Positions 1-8,246 of a stretch of 64,000 bases of DNA are shown in pieces (the stretch's first letter is position 1; every line of letters starts with the position of its first letter). The stretch lies in NCBI RefSeq assembly GCF_011038975.1, contig NZ_JAAKEC010000002.1:145295-209294 (forward strand). Direction: 5' to 3'. The stretch is from Adlercreutzia sp. ZJ176. GTDB taxonomy: Bacteria > Actinomycetota > Coriobacteriia > Coriobacteriales > Eggerthellaceae. The notes beneath the pieces were generated by a model. It did no database searches, was not told the origin of the DNA, and saw nothing but the letters and a program-made list of their open reading frames with translations. The position numbers and the translations under genes were made by a program.

Positions 1-35
1 CATGCCGCTGGGTTTCGCCGAAGGAGCAGCACGCA

Positions 36-719
36 ATGCAGCATCATCCGACCACGATTGACCACGAGGCGCTTGCGCGTCTCCCGCTCTTTGAGGGGAT
101 TCCCGCCGAGAAGCTCGAGCAGGTTCTCGTCTGCCTCAAGGCCCGGCAGCGCTGCTATGCGAAGGACGAGATCATATTCCGCAGCGGCGACAACAGGCGC
201 GCTGCGGGCGTGCTCGCACGGGGACGTGCCGTGAACGTTTGGGTTGACCGCGAGGGGAATCACTCGATCATCAGCGAGTACTCCCCGGGATCCATCATCG
301 CCGGAGACGCGCTGACAAGCGGCGTGGCCACGTCGCCGCTCGACATCGTAGCCACGCAGGATTGCGCGGTGGTGAGCTTCAGCATGGACGTGAGGGTGAC
401 GGGCTGCGAGCGATGCCGCCATTACGCCAACATCGTGCAAGAGAACGCAACCAAGGCCATCATGCAGATGAACGAGCAGATGGCACGGCGGATCTGCGTG
501 CTGTCAGAGCGCTCGGTGCGCGGCAAGATCACGTCGTTTCTCGCCGCGCAAGCCGAGAGGGCGGGAGCCCGCTCCTTCACCATCGACTTCGACCGTCAGC
601 AGCTTGCCGACTACCTCTTCGTCGAGCGAACCGCCCTCTCCCGCGAGCTCGGCAAGATGCGGAGGGAGGGGCTCATCGCCTGCGACCGCAACGAGTTCAC
701 GCTGCTCGGCGAACGGTAG
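36..719 (+). CDS. Crp/Fnr family transcriptional regulator
   Basis: A 227-residue regulator with the usual two domains. Residues about 15-135 form a cyclic-nucleotide-binding-type beta barrel and about 150-225 a winged helix-turn-helix, whose recognition region reads QQLADYLFVERTALSREL. An AAGGAG ribosome site precedes the ATG. Cysteines at 33, 40, 110, 124 and 127 include a CxxC pair at 124/127, but not the N-terminal Fnr cluster arrangement, so the effector cannot be told. It converges on the nitrogenase-like operon downstream, which is a plausible target. No terminator is visible in the short gap between them. Confidence 0.9.
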   Translation: MQHHPTTIDHEALARLPLFEGIPAEKLEQVLVCLKARQRCYAKDEIIFRSGDNRRAAGVLARGRAVNVWVDREGNHSIISEYSPGSIIAGDALTSGVATSPLDIVATQDCAVVSFSMDVRVTGCERCRHYANIVQENATKAIMQMNEQMARRICVLSERSVRGKITSFLAAQAERAGARSFTIDFDRQQLADYLFVERTALSRELGKMRREGLIACDRNEFTLLGER

Positions 720-830
720 GCGGCATGCGTTGAAGCGGTGGAGGACGTGCGCTGAACGCCTTGCACCGAGGACGTCGCAGCGAAGCGGGCTTGCGGCAAG
801 GCCTTCGGCGGCAGCGGGTCAGGCAGCGGG

Positions 831-2072
831 TCAGGCCAAGCGCGCGCAGGCGTTCAGCGTCTGCGCACACACGCTCTCCCACCCGCTCTTGTCGCTGCAT
901 CGGTCGTACAGCTTTCCGGAAACCGCCCGATGAGGCCAGGGCACCACCGCCATGCCACGTGCCTCGGGAAGCCTCAAGAGCAGCGGGTCAGCCACCAGGA
1001 CATCGCAGGCGCCCTGCGCCAAAAGCGCTGCCAGGCGCTCTTCGGAGTCAAGCTCGATCGTTCCCAGCCGCCGCGTTGCGCGCTCGTCGGTGAAGAACGA
1101 GGCCGTCGCAACCGAAACGCCGTGCGCCCGCCGCGCAACCTCATGCGCCAGCGCATGGGCGGACAGCTGCTCGGCCACCACCAGCACGCGCGCGCTGGGC
1201 TCTCCGCATGCGCATGAGCTTGCCGTGAGGAACGCGTAAGGATCCCCCTTCGCGGCGATTGCCGCCAGCTCCCCCATGTCGTGGCCGAAGCATGCCGGTG
1301 ACCAGCAGAGGAAGGGAATGTCGAAGCGCGCTTCGAGCGCACGGGCGAGCTCGAGGCCCGACTCGGAGCCGACGAGCGCAACCTTGCAGCAGGCCAGGTC
1401 TTCGGCTTCCGCGTGCTCAGCACCGAAGGGCAACGTCGGCGTCCACCCGCCGTCCTCGACGAAGCGCATCACAGCGCGTACGGCCTCGCTGCTTCCGAAG
1501 TCGAACGGGTTGAATCCCACGAGGGCCGCGCGCGGTTTCGAGGCGTCGCGCGCAGCGGAGTCGTCCGTACCTGATTGCCGGCCTGACGCCGCGCCTGCTT
1601 GCCGGCTGCCGCGGTCATGTTGGGGCGACGACGCGTCGCACAGCCGCAGAGCGGCTTCGTACACCCGCCTGACGCCGACGTCATAGCCGGCGAACCCGTC
1701 AGTCTCGATGCCGACGACCGGAACAGCGGCCTCGGCGGCGATCTGGCGCGCCAACCCGGGGAGGTCCATGCCCACCAGCGAGGGGACGGGCGTGCCCAAA
1801 AGCGCGGCCAAACGGGGGCGCGAGCGCCTCAGCGCGGCGCTGACCTGGCATGTCAGCGCTTCGTCAGCGCCCAGCACGGTGTCGACGGTGCGCAGATGCG
1901 CGGAGAGCACCGGACGCTCCGCATCGTCTGAGCGCACGCCTTCGGCCTCGAGGAAGCTGTACGAGCAGCACCCTGGGTCGACGAAGACCAGCTGCGCGTC
2001 GCAGCCGGAAAGGACGCTCGCTGCGCCGGAGTAGTCGGAGGCGAAGGGCGGGAGGAAGCGCGACAGCTGCAT
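831..2072 (-). CDS. nitrogenase component 1-like subunit (NifD/BchB-like)
   Basis: A 413-residue protein of the nitrogenase component 1 superfamily and the last gene of a three-gene operon with a second component 1-like protein and a NifH-like ATPase. The N-terminal DPGCCSYS (Cys35/Cys36) sits where NifD and NifK carry their first P-cluster cysteine. The segment TPVPSLVGMD matches the family's CPxGLIGDD loop but has no cysteine, so a complete P-cluster is unlikely. Residues about 150-180 are a Ser/Ala/Gly-rich insert. It starts 3 bases after the stop of the upstream gene. No scaffold or cofactor-assembly genes (NifB, NifEN) are visible, so this is not a nitrogen-fixing enzyme. The substrate is unknown; relatives reduce tetrapyrroles, F430 precursors or methylthio-alkanes. 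Confidence 0.75.
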   Translation of the reverse strand: MQLSRFLPPFASDYSGAASVLSGCDAQLVFVDPGCCSYSFLEAEGVRSDDAERPVLSAHLRTVDTVLGADEALTCQVSAALRRSRPRLAALLGTPVPSLVGMDLPGLARQIAAEAAVPVVGIETDGFAGYDVGVRRVYEAALRLCDASSPQHDRGSRQAGAASGRQSGTDDSAARDASKPRAALVGFNPFDFGSSEAVRAVMRFVEDGGWTPTLPFGAEHAEAEDLACCKVALVGSESGLELARALEARFDIPFLCWSPACFGHDMGELAAIAAKGDPYAFLTASSCACGEPSARVLVVAEQLSAHALAHEVARRAHGVSVATASFFTDERATRRLGTIELDSEERLAALLAQGACDVLVADPLLLRLPEARGMAVVPWPHRAVSGKLYDRCSDKSGWESVCAQTLNACARLA

Positions 2073-2075
2073 GGC

Positions 2076-3335
2076 TCACACCAGCCCTTCCACATCGCCC
2101 GCGACTGACGAGCGCCCCTGCCGCGCCGCGCGCGCCAGCGCGTCATAGAGGCGCGCCACGCCGTCGAAACCGAAGCATCCCTCGTCATGGAACATGTCCA
2201 CCGTGGCATGCGCGTCAAAGCAAGCCGCCGCGTCAGCACCGACGGCCAGAAGCCCCTCTGCGTCGCGCGGGGCATCCGTACCGCGGTCAGCAGCGCACTC
2301 CAGCTGCATGATCTCAGGATGCGTGCGCTCAAGCTCGCGCGCTCCTGCTCGCTGAGGCTCCTTGGTCGGCGAGGCTATGACGGCGACGACGTTAAACCCC
2401 GCGTCGGCAAGCGACTGCGCCAGCGCATGCGGCTCATGCGTCGCAAGGGAGTCAACGGCAACGGGCCGGCTCCCTACCGCTTCGCGCGCCTGCTCGAGCG
2501 AGCGCTCAGCACGCTCACGTGCGCGCGCAAGGGCAGGTGCCGGCGCCTCGAAACATGAGCGGGTCGCCTCATCGCCCACGCCGCGCGCATGCAGCGCCTG
2601 GGCGAGCGCGGCGTAGTTGGCGGCCATGCGGTCAACGTCATAGACCGTCTGCCAGTGCACCGTCGGCATGTGCAGCCGCTGCTCGAGCTGGAGGCACTGG
2701 CGCCGCCCGATCCAGGAAACCGAGAGCGCGAGCGCGCTCGACGCGAGGCGCTGGTATTCGTCGAAGGTTCGACAAGAGGCGACGTTGCGCACCTCGCTCA
2801 CGCCCCACGAGCGCATCACCGCGACGAACTCAGACGTTGCGGGAAGGTCGTCGAAGCGCCCTGCCACCGTGATGGCATCATCATGCCGCTCCTGCGGCTC
2901 AAGCAGGTCGTATATGCCTCCCTGCATGCCTGACGACCTCTCCCGCCCCCCTTCGGACACCGGGTTGACCCGCGTGACGGCGATGCGGATGCCGGGCACG
3001 GCCTCCTCAAGCGTCTGCACGAGCGCTTGCTCGTCGGTGCCCAGGAAGTCGTCAACGCAGTTGAATACGAGCGTCACGACGCGCGGGCGCTCAGGCAGCC
3101 GCGCGACGAGGTCGGCCACCACCAAGGGCAGGTGCCGCTCGTAATCACCCAAGGCGATGTCAGAGGGACTGAGAAAGCAGAACGAGTAGTCATCCGACGT
3201 GTCGTTCTCCAAGACGCGCAGCGCATGGCGACGCCCGCACGCAGGCGGGCACACGAACAAGGTGTGGCTCTCGGGTACGCGCAGGCGGTCGCGATGACGC
3301 TGCGGCAGGCGCACGCGGTAGCGAAGGTCGGTCAT
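2076..3335 (-). CDS. nitrogenase component 1-like subunit (second, NifK-like)
   Basis: A 419-residue protein paired with the downstream component 1-like gene. Start chosen at the ATG whose first base overlaps the TGA of the NifH-like gene (ATGA overlap); the longer reading frame upstream lies inside that gene. Cys29 and Cys33 (CPPACG) and Cys93 in FNCVDDFLGTD match the positions of cluster ligands in component 1 proteins; the last is the cysteine before the GDD-type loop. With the cysteine-poor partner, this suggests a simple [4Fe-4S] cluster at a heterodimer interface, as in dark-operative protochlorophyllide reductase. That is inference. The central part carries RQCLQLEQRL-MPTVHWQTVYDVD, typical of the second Rossmann-like lobe. 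Confidence 0.75.
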   Translation of the reverse strand: MTDLRYRVRLPQRHRDRLRVPESHTLFVCPPACGRRHALRVLENDTSDDYSFCFLSPSDIALGDYERHLPLVVADLVARLPERPRVVTLVFNCVDDFLGTDEQALVQTLEEAVPGIRIAVTRVNPVSEGGRERSSGMQGGIYDLLEPQERHDDAITVAGRFDDLPATSEFVAVMRSWGVSEVRNVASCRTFDEYQRLASSALALSVSWIGRRQCLQLEQRLHMPTVHWQTVYDVDRMAANYAALAQALHARGVGDEATRSCFEAPAPALARARERAERSLEQAREAVGSRPVAVDSLATHEPHALAQSLADAGFNVVAVIASPTKEPQRAGARELERTHPEIMQLECAADRGTDAPRDAEGLLAVGADAAACFDAHATVDMFHDEGCFGFDGVARLYDALARAARQGRSSVAGDVEGLV

Positions 3336-4090
3336 GCGGTAGCCTCGGGAAGCGCTGCCACGAAGTCGGCCAAGCCCCCGTATGCGCGGGCGGCGGCGCT
3401 TTCGGGAAAGCGCTCGAAGCACAGCGCCCCGGCCTCGTCCGACTCCAAGACCTCATCGCTTCGGGGAATGCGCGCAACCAGGCTCACCTGCTCCTCTTCG
3501 CAGAAGCGCGCCAGGGTCTCGTCCTCGTTCCGCACGTTTCGGCAGTTGGCGACGAGCCCGGCGAACTCAGCGTAGCCTCGGCCCTCGAAGTGGCGCAGCG
3601 CCGCCAAGATGTTGCTCGCCGCATACAGCGACATCATCTCACCTGAGGAGACGACGATGACGTGCTGGGCGTACGCGCTCCGCAGGGGCATGGCGAAGCC
3701 CCCGCACACCACGTCGCCCAAGACGTCGTACAGAACGACGTCAGGGCACAGGACGTCAAAGGCATGCAAGGCGTCAAGCTGCTGAAACGCCGTGATGACG
3801 CCACGGCCCGCGCAGCCGACCCCCGGCAGCGGCCCGCCCGACTCCACGCAGTAGACGCCCGACGCCGATCGGAACACGATGTCATCCAGGGCCGCCGCGC
3901 CGCCATCGCGCATTTCATCCAAGACGGTCGGGATGCGCTGCCCGCCCATGAGCAGGCGCGTTGAGTCCGCCTTGGGATCGCACCCTATCTGCAGGACCAC
4001 AAGGCCGCGCGCAGCCAAGGCCGCCGCCACGTTGCAGGTGGTGGTCGACTTGCCGATCCCCCCTTTTCCGTAGATCGCAACGCGCCTCAC
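3332..4090 (-). CDS. NifH-like iron protein (nitrogenase reductase family)
   Basis: A 252-residue ATP-dependent reductase of the NifH/BchL/CfbC family. The P-loop GKGGIGKS lies at 8-15; the two cysteines that hold the subunit-bridging [4Fe-4S] cluster are Cys93 (PGVGCAGRG) and Cys129 (GDVVCGGF). Start set at a GTG preceded by AGAGGAGG four bases upstream; the longer ATG frame has no such site. It is the first gene of the operon and should pass electrons to the two component 1-like proteins encoded immediately downstream. At 252 residues it is shorter than canonical NifH (about 290), as is common in nitrogenase-like systems. Confidence 0.9.
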   Translation of the reverse strand: MRRVAIYGKGGIGKSTTTCNVAAALAARGLVVLQIGCDPKADSTRLLMGGQRIPTVLDEMRDGGAAALDDIVFRSASGVYCVESGGPLPGVGCAGRGVITAFQQLDALHAFDVLCPDVVLYDVLGDVVCGGFAMPLRSAYAQHVIVVSSGEMMSLYAASNILAALRHFEGRGYAEFAGLVANCRNVRNEDETLARFCEEEQVSLVARIPRSDEVLESDEAGALCFERFPESAAARAYGGLADFVAALPEATA

Positions 4091-4178
4091 GAAGCCTCCT
4101 CTTCTGCCGCGCAACCTTCGCTGAGCTGCGCCTCTTTGCTATCTGCGAACAAGGATAGTTGATCTCAGGCCGAAAGAC

Positions 4179-4192
4179 GTTGCAACGGCAAC
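4179..4192. promoter_or_regulatory. possible operator GTTGC-N4-GCAAC upstream of the nitrogenase-like operon
   Basis: A short dyad (GTTGC, four bases, GCAAC) about 90 bases upstream of the NifH-like start. Spacing and symmetry would suit a dimeric regulator such as the Crp-type protein encoded at the other end of the operon. This is inference; no -35/-10 pair is clear here. Confidence 0.3.
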
Positions 4193-4253
4193 ATGCCTCC
4201 GGCCGCGTCCGCCTGCGTTCGCCCGAGTCTGCAAACCTCACGCGCGCAGCTCA

Positions 4254-5270
4254 TCAAGCGTTGGCGCTGAACGCCTTCATCAGCACGGCGATGATGCCGC
4301 AGAGCAGTCCGCCGACGACCCATGCGAGCCAGAAGTAGAGCTGGAACGGCGACGCGAACAGGAGCACGAGCCCCACGATGGTGGCGAGCATCATGACGGC
4401 GCCGCAGATCGCGCCGATGCGCTTGTCGGACTCGTGGGCCGAAATCATCTGCTGCTTCTGCTCATGGGGCAGGTCCGACGAGGCTATCTCCTCCGGCGTC
4501 AGGTACTCCCCCGCGCTCTTGTTGTAGTCGTGCAGGTTGGTGCGCCCGAGCATCATGCCGCCGTGGATGATGAAGCGCACGCCGACGGCGATGAGGGAGA
4601 GCATGACGGGCGTGCCCAAGACGTCCTCGTAGCTCGTGTCAGCGAGGAACACCACGGCACAGACGCCGAGGAAGATGCAGCAGATGCCGCCGATGAGCTC
4701 GCGCGAGAACGCCGACCGCGCCCGGGCCTTGTCCTCGGGGCGGTAGAAGTCGCTGACGTACGGATGGGCCTTCACGAAGGCCGAATGGCTCATGGCAGCG
4801 GGGATGATGAGCGCAAGCCCCGCTGCGATCCCCGCGAAGAGCAGCAGGATGCTCAGCGAGACGAAGACGTTCGACGAGATGGCGTGCGCCGCCCCCTCGC
4901 TCGCCTCCCCGATTGCGCCGAACATCGCGCAGAGGGCCACCCCGAGGATGATGGCCATGACGCCGTTGGAGATCTTGTTGGCGAAGGAGCGCATCTGCTC
5001 GTCGTAGCCGAAGACGTCCTCCGGCTGTGCCGACCCGCTCACGGCGAGAGAGCTGTCCGCCTCCCGCGCCGTGAGGTCACCCTGCACGAGCTCGTCGAGC
5101 GTGCAGCTGAACACCTGGCACAGCGCCAGCAGCTTGTCCATCTCGGGATAGGACTTGCCCGCCTCCCATTTCGCGACGGACTGGCGGCTCACCCCCAGGC
5201 GCATGGCAAGCTGCTCTTGGGTCATGTTGTTCACCGCACGCAGGTGCACGAGGTTGTCTCTGAAGTTCAC
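4254..5270 (-). CDS. XRE-family regulator with C-terminal membrane domain
   Basis: A 338-residue protein with a Cro/C1-type helix-turn-helix at about residues 5-62 (NMTQEQLAMRLGVSRQSVAKW). A long hydrophobic part follows, with about six membrane spans (roughly 103-122, 132-158, 190-210, 220-242, 286-306, 311-335). Such fusions are common in Firmicutes and Actinobacteria and are thought to be membrane-tethered one-component regulators; the signal is unknown. The start follows a weak ribosome site. It sits between the nitrogenase-like operon and a phosphatase gene with no clear functional link to either. Confidence 0.85.
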   Translation of the reverse strand: MNFRDNLVHLRAVNNMTQEQLAMRLGVSRQSVAKWEAGKSYPEMDKLLALCQVFSCTLDELVQGDLTAREADSSLAVSGSAQPEDVFGYDEQMRSFANKISNGVMAIILGVALCAMFGAIGEASEGAAHAISSNVFVSLSILLLFAGIAAGLALIIPAAMSHSAFVKAHPYVSDFYRPEDKARARSAFSRELIGGICCIFLGVCAVVFLADTSYEDVLGTPVMLSLIAVGVRFIIHGGMMLGRTNLHDYNKSAGEYLTPEEIASSDLPHEQKQQMISAHESDKRIGAICGAVMMLATIVGLVLLFASPFQLYFWLAWVVGGLLCGIIAVLMKAFSANA

Positions 5271-5299
5271 GGTACTGCCTTTCTCTTTGCTGCATCCTC

Positions 5300-5305
5300 A
5301 TTATC
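5300..5305 (-). promoter_or_regulatory. probable -10 box for the XRE gene
   Basis: GATAAT on the minus strand, 30 bases upstream of the XRE start, in a locally AT-rich stretch. The hexamer 17 bases further upstream is a poor -35 match. Confidence 0.35.
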
Positions 5306-5333
5306 TCAAATGCCGTTGCAAAGTTAAGCGACC

Positions 5334-5370
5334 CTGCGGTTGCCCGCCACCAACCGCAGCGTGCTTTTTA
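5334..5370. terminator. stem-loop between phosphatase and XRE genes
   Basis: A perfect 9-base stem (CTGCGGTTG / CAACCGCAG) with an 8-base loop, followed on the plus strand by a T run. On the minus strand it lies just past the stop of the phosphatase gene, where it could end that transcript. The T run is on the other strand, so orientation is ambiguous. CGGTTGCAAAG recurs about 55 bases away as an imperfect direct repeat. Confidence 0.45.
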
Positions 5371-5435
5371 GGCGTAAACCGCGCAGCCAGCGGTTGCAAA
5401 GCCCAGGTCAGAGGCAAGTTGAGAAGAATAGCGCC

Positions 5436-5900
5436 CTACTTTCGCGCCTCAAGGTCATCGAGCAGGGCGGTGCAGCCGGCGAGGACGTCGCGGTAGGTGG
5501 CGTCGAAGTCGCCCGTGTACCAGGGGTCGGCGATGTCCCCCATGCTGCCGGCGAACTCGAGGAGCTTGCGCACCTTGCCCTCGGGGTCGCCGGCGAACAA
5601 GCGGCGCATGTTGCGCACGTTCGCCTCGTCCATGCCGATGAGCAGGTTGAAGCGAGCGTAGTCGTCCTTGCGCAGGCGCCGCGCCGTCTTGCCGGCGCAC
5701 GAGATGCCCACGCTCGCGAGCTTGCGGCGCGTGCCGTGGTGCACGGGGTTCCCGAGCTCCTCAGAGCTCGTGGCCGCGGAGGACGCCTCCACCACGTCCG
5801 CGAGCCCGCGCTTCTCAACCAGGTCGCGCATCACGAACTCGGCCATCGGCGAGCGGCAGATGTTGCCGTGGCACACGAACAGGATCTTAGTCGGCTTCAT
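5436..5900 (-). CDS. low-molecular-weight protein tyrosine phosphatase
   Basis: A 154-residue cytoplasmic phosphatase (arsenate-reductase-like superfamily). The catalytic loop CHGNICRS holds nucleophile Cys10 and Arg16; the DPW motif near the C-terminus supplies the general-acid Asp. Start chosen at the ATG with AAGGAG seven bases upstream, trimming 30 residues from the longest frame. Length is typical for the family. Monocistronic by position; targets are unknown. Confidence 0.92.
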   Translation of the reverse strand: MKPTKILFVCHGNICRSPMAEFVMRDLVEKRGLADVVEASSAATSSEELGNPVHHGTRRKLASVGISCAGKTARRLRKDDYARFNLLIGMDEANVRNMRRLFAGDPEGKVRKLLEFAGSMGDIADPWYTGDFDATYRDVLAGCTALLDDLEARK

Positions 5901-6200
5901 AGTTCTCCTTCGGCTTTGCCGTCCTGGCGCGCATCGCGCGTCGACTGGCATCAGTCCGCTCGCAAGCGATCCACACACAGCTGCGCCCATGGAAACGCCC
6001 GCGTTGACGCGCTAACGCGCTCCTTCAATTCTTTGACGTTCATTATAGAATGCTTCTACGACGAGCCTACGGGCAAGGCGCTACGCAACGAAAAGTCAGG
6101 TGCAGAACTGCTCCCTTGCACCCGTGGGCTGCTAAACCGCCTTAGAATGAACGCAAGCTTGCTGCCGAAGAAGGCGGCCCTGTGATTCTGCGCCATCTCT

Positions 6201-6332
6201 CCCGTGTCATCCTGAGCGAGCGAAGCGAGTCGAAGGATCTGGCTCCGGACATGGCGCGCCCGCATGCGCAACCCTCTTGCGACCAGATCCTTCGACTCCG
6301 CGCCTACGGCGCTCCGCTCAGGATGACACGGG
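6201..6332. repeat. long inverted repeat of the TCATCCTGAGCG family, copy 1
   Basis: The left arm runs CCCGTGTCATCCTGAG...GGATCTGG and the right arm CCAGATCC...CAGGATGACACGGG, around a centre with CATGCGC. The same design recurs at 21709-21843 with only a few changes. It belongs to a widespread class of dispersed palindromic bacterial repeats. Confidence 0.8.
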
Positions 6333-6340
6333 GGATCACC

Positions 6341-6520
6341 TGACGCGGGCTTTGCTCAGGATGACACGAGGTGGGCATCTAGCGCGGGCTTTGCTCGAGA
6401 TGACATGGGGAATGACACAGCAGGCGTTTCGCGCAGGCGAGGAGACTAGAACCACTGCAAGAGCGCTCCGCTCAGGATGACACGGGGTGGGTACCTGACG
6501 CGGGTGCTCTGCTCGGGATG
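6341..6520. repeat. degenerate repeat halves following copy 1
   Basis: Three partial copies of a unit containing GCTTTGCTC(A/G)GGATGACACG(A/G)GGTGGG and CTGACGCGGG, at about 6341-6375, 6380-6410 and 6463-6520. The same units follow the second full copy near 21.9 kb, so the two loci share an extended architecture. Confidence 0.6.
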
Positions 6521-6878
6521 GCCGGGAAGAGATGTGCTCCTAGGCGCGAGTTCGAGCGCGTGTGCCCGCGTCATGATGTGCGGGAGAAGCCAAGCCTCGT
6601 GGCGTCAAAAGCAAGCGCGAAGCGCTTAGCACTTGCAGGTGAACCTCGCGGCAAACGTGCGCTGACGACCACTAAAGAGAGCAAAACGACGCGGTATTAG
6701 ATCGATCTTCTCCCAGTGTCCTTAAAGCCGACACTTAGCTGGCATTTGTTTACTATTCAGACTCCCCACAGCAGTTTAATATAGTTGAAAAAGCTTGTTG
6801 ACTCTGATCAGCAGCGAGCGAGCGCGGCATGGCGCTTTGGAGCTGCCCTGGGCGAAAACTGACAAGCTAGGGGGAATT

Positions 6879-7451
6879 ATGAATGCAGATGCAGGCGAAC
6901 CGAATCGAAACGACTTTCGCGGTCGAGTCACCCGGAAGATGCTCTGGGATGCGTTGTTCTCCTTGATCGAGGAGCGTCACTTCGACAACATCAGCGTGAA
7001 GGACATCTGCGCTCGGTCGCATGTGAACCGCTCGACGTTCTACAACCACTTCGAGAGCAAGTTCGACCTGCTCAACTACGGCATATACGAGATCATGCCC
7101 GAGGAGGCCAACCTCATCGCCGCCGACTCGCCGCGCAGGGGCGAGTCGGGCAAGCCCCCTTCTCCTCACGAGGCCATATTCAACTACGTGTACAAGTACC
7201 AGCGGTTCTTCGGCAACCTCTTCGTCGTGAAGGGCATCAGCGACCACGTGCTCACGAGCATGATCGCAGGCACCTCTGACTTCCTGAACTTCAGGAAGCA
7301 GGACGAGAACCGCCCGTGCGTTCCTCTGGAAGTGGAGGCCTTGATGTACTTCGGCGCCGTCAGCACCTTGACGGTGTGGTGGCTCAAGAACAAGTGCTCC
7401 ACGCCCGTGGAGGACATGATCCGCTACGTCGACACCGTCCTGCGCCTCTAG
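6879..7451 (+). CDS. TetR/AcrR family transcriptional regulator
   Basis: A 190-residue regulator with an N-terminal helix-turn-helix at about residues 35-60 (ISVKDICARSHVNRSTFYNHF), the standard TetR signature, and a helical ligand-binding domain. Start set at the ATG after AGGGGGAATT. It converges on the minus-strand redox operon whose last gene ends 97 bases away; by position it may regulate that system. The ligand is unknown. Confidence 0.9.
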   Translation: MNADAGEPNRNDFRGRVTRKMLWDALFSLIEERHFDNISVKDICARSHVNRSTFYNHFESKFDLLNYGIYEIMPEEANLIAADSPRRGESGKPPSPHEAIFNYVYKYQRFFGNLFVVKGISDHVLTSMIAGTSDFLNFRKQDENRPCVPLEVEALMYFGAVSTLTVWWLKNKCSTPVEDMIRYVDTVLRL

Positions 7452-7547
7452 CGCCTCAAGCGCCTCAAGCAGGCGCCTCGTCGGACGTCGCCGCCACCTG
7501 TACCAAGAGCGTCCCGCCCGGCGCGTGTCATCAGCGCCAGGTGCCCG

Positions 7548-8246
7548 CTAAACACGCGCAAGCTCCAGGGCGCCTGCCGGGCAGACGTCAACGCAAGCCC
7601 GGCAGGCCGTGCAGGCGCGGGCGCTGGCGGAAGCGTCGCCGCCGTCCCCTATGCACGCCACCCGATACGCCGAGCCCCGGCCGAGAAAGCAGAGGATGCC
7701 CGCCCCCGCAGACGAGCAGGCATCCACGCAGCGGCCGCAGCGCACGCACGCCTGCGCATCGACCCTCATCGGCCCCGCTGCGTCGCAGAGGACCGCCTCC
7801 CTCCCGCGCGGCGCGGCGCCGGAGTTCCCGCCCGGGCGCGGCGCTGCGCACGACCCCCAGCTCGAGCGCAGCGGAGCGCCCAGGTGATGCGCGATTTCTC
7901 GCAAGTCGCACGTCCCCTGCTCCCGGAAGCGCGCACATGAGCCGCATCGCACTTGATGCGTTGCCATGACCAGGTCGAAGCTCGCGCGCGCCCATGCGAG
8001 CGCCTGCACGTCGCGCGTGTCGACGACCATGCCGGCCTCCGCCTTCGCCTCGCAGGCGAACACGGGCTCGTCGCGCCCCTCCACGCCGACCGTGCACAGC
8101 CGACATGCCGCCCGCACGGGCAGGTCGGCGCTTGCGAAGCACAGGTGCGGCACGTAGGATCCGCTGCGCAGCAGGACGCCGAGCAGGTTCTCCCCGTGCT
8201 CTGCCTCGATGCGACGGCCGTCAACGACCAGGCTCACCGTGCTCAT
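7548..8246 (-). CDS. NuoG/HoxU-like iron-sulfur protein
   Basis: A 232-residue electron-transfer protein equivalent to the N-terminal third of NuoG. A plant-type [2Fe-2S] domain uses Cys36, Cys48, Cys51 and Cys65; a His-Cys3 [4Fe-4S] site is seen as His97, Cys101, Cys104 and Cys113. Two ferredoxin motifs follow (CVRCGRCVDAC and CTACRACVDVC). It stops before the catalytic molybdopterin domain of full NuoG, as in HoxU or the accessory part of [FeFe] hydrogenases. The start overlaps the stop of the NuoF-like gene (ATGA), so the two are translationally coupled. It is the last gene of the long operon and should wire the NADH module to the other redox proteins. Confidence 0.88.
   Translation of the reverse strand: MSTVSLVVDGRRIEAEHGENLLGVLLRSGSYVPHLCFASADLPVRAACRLCTVGVEGRDEPVFACEAKAEAGMVVDTRDVQALAWARASFDLVMATHQVRCGSCARFREQGTCDLREIAHHLGAPLRSSWGSCAAPRPGGNSGAAPRGREAVLCDAAGPMRVDAQACVRCGRCVDACSSAGAGILCFLGRGSAYRVACIGDGGDASASARACTACRACVDVCPAGALELARV

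Larger units (their letters stand above)
5901..6878. other. 978-bp intergenic region with dispersed repeats
   Basis: No convincing gene. It holds a 132-bp inverted repeat (6201-6332) and degenerate repeat halves to about 6520. The AT-richer stretch 6690-6800 is the likely promoter zone of the TetR gene (TTTACT, TTTAATATAG). Short frames here have no ribosome sites or recognisable products. Confidence 0.7.

Noticed and set aside
831..4090. True nitrogenase (nifHDK)
   Set aside because: Component 1-like subunits are too short, lack the full P-cluster cysteine set, and no FeMo-cofactor assembly genes are present.
6518..6700. 60-codon plus-strand gene after the repeat cluster
   Set aside because: Overlaps repeat halves, no ribosome site, no recognisable sequence.
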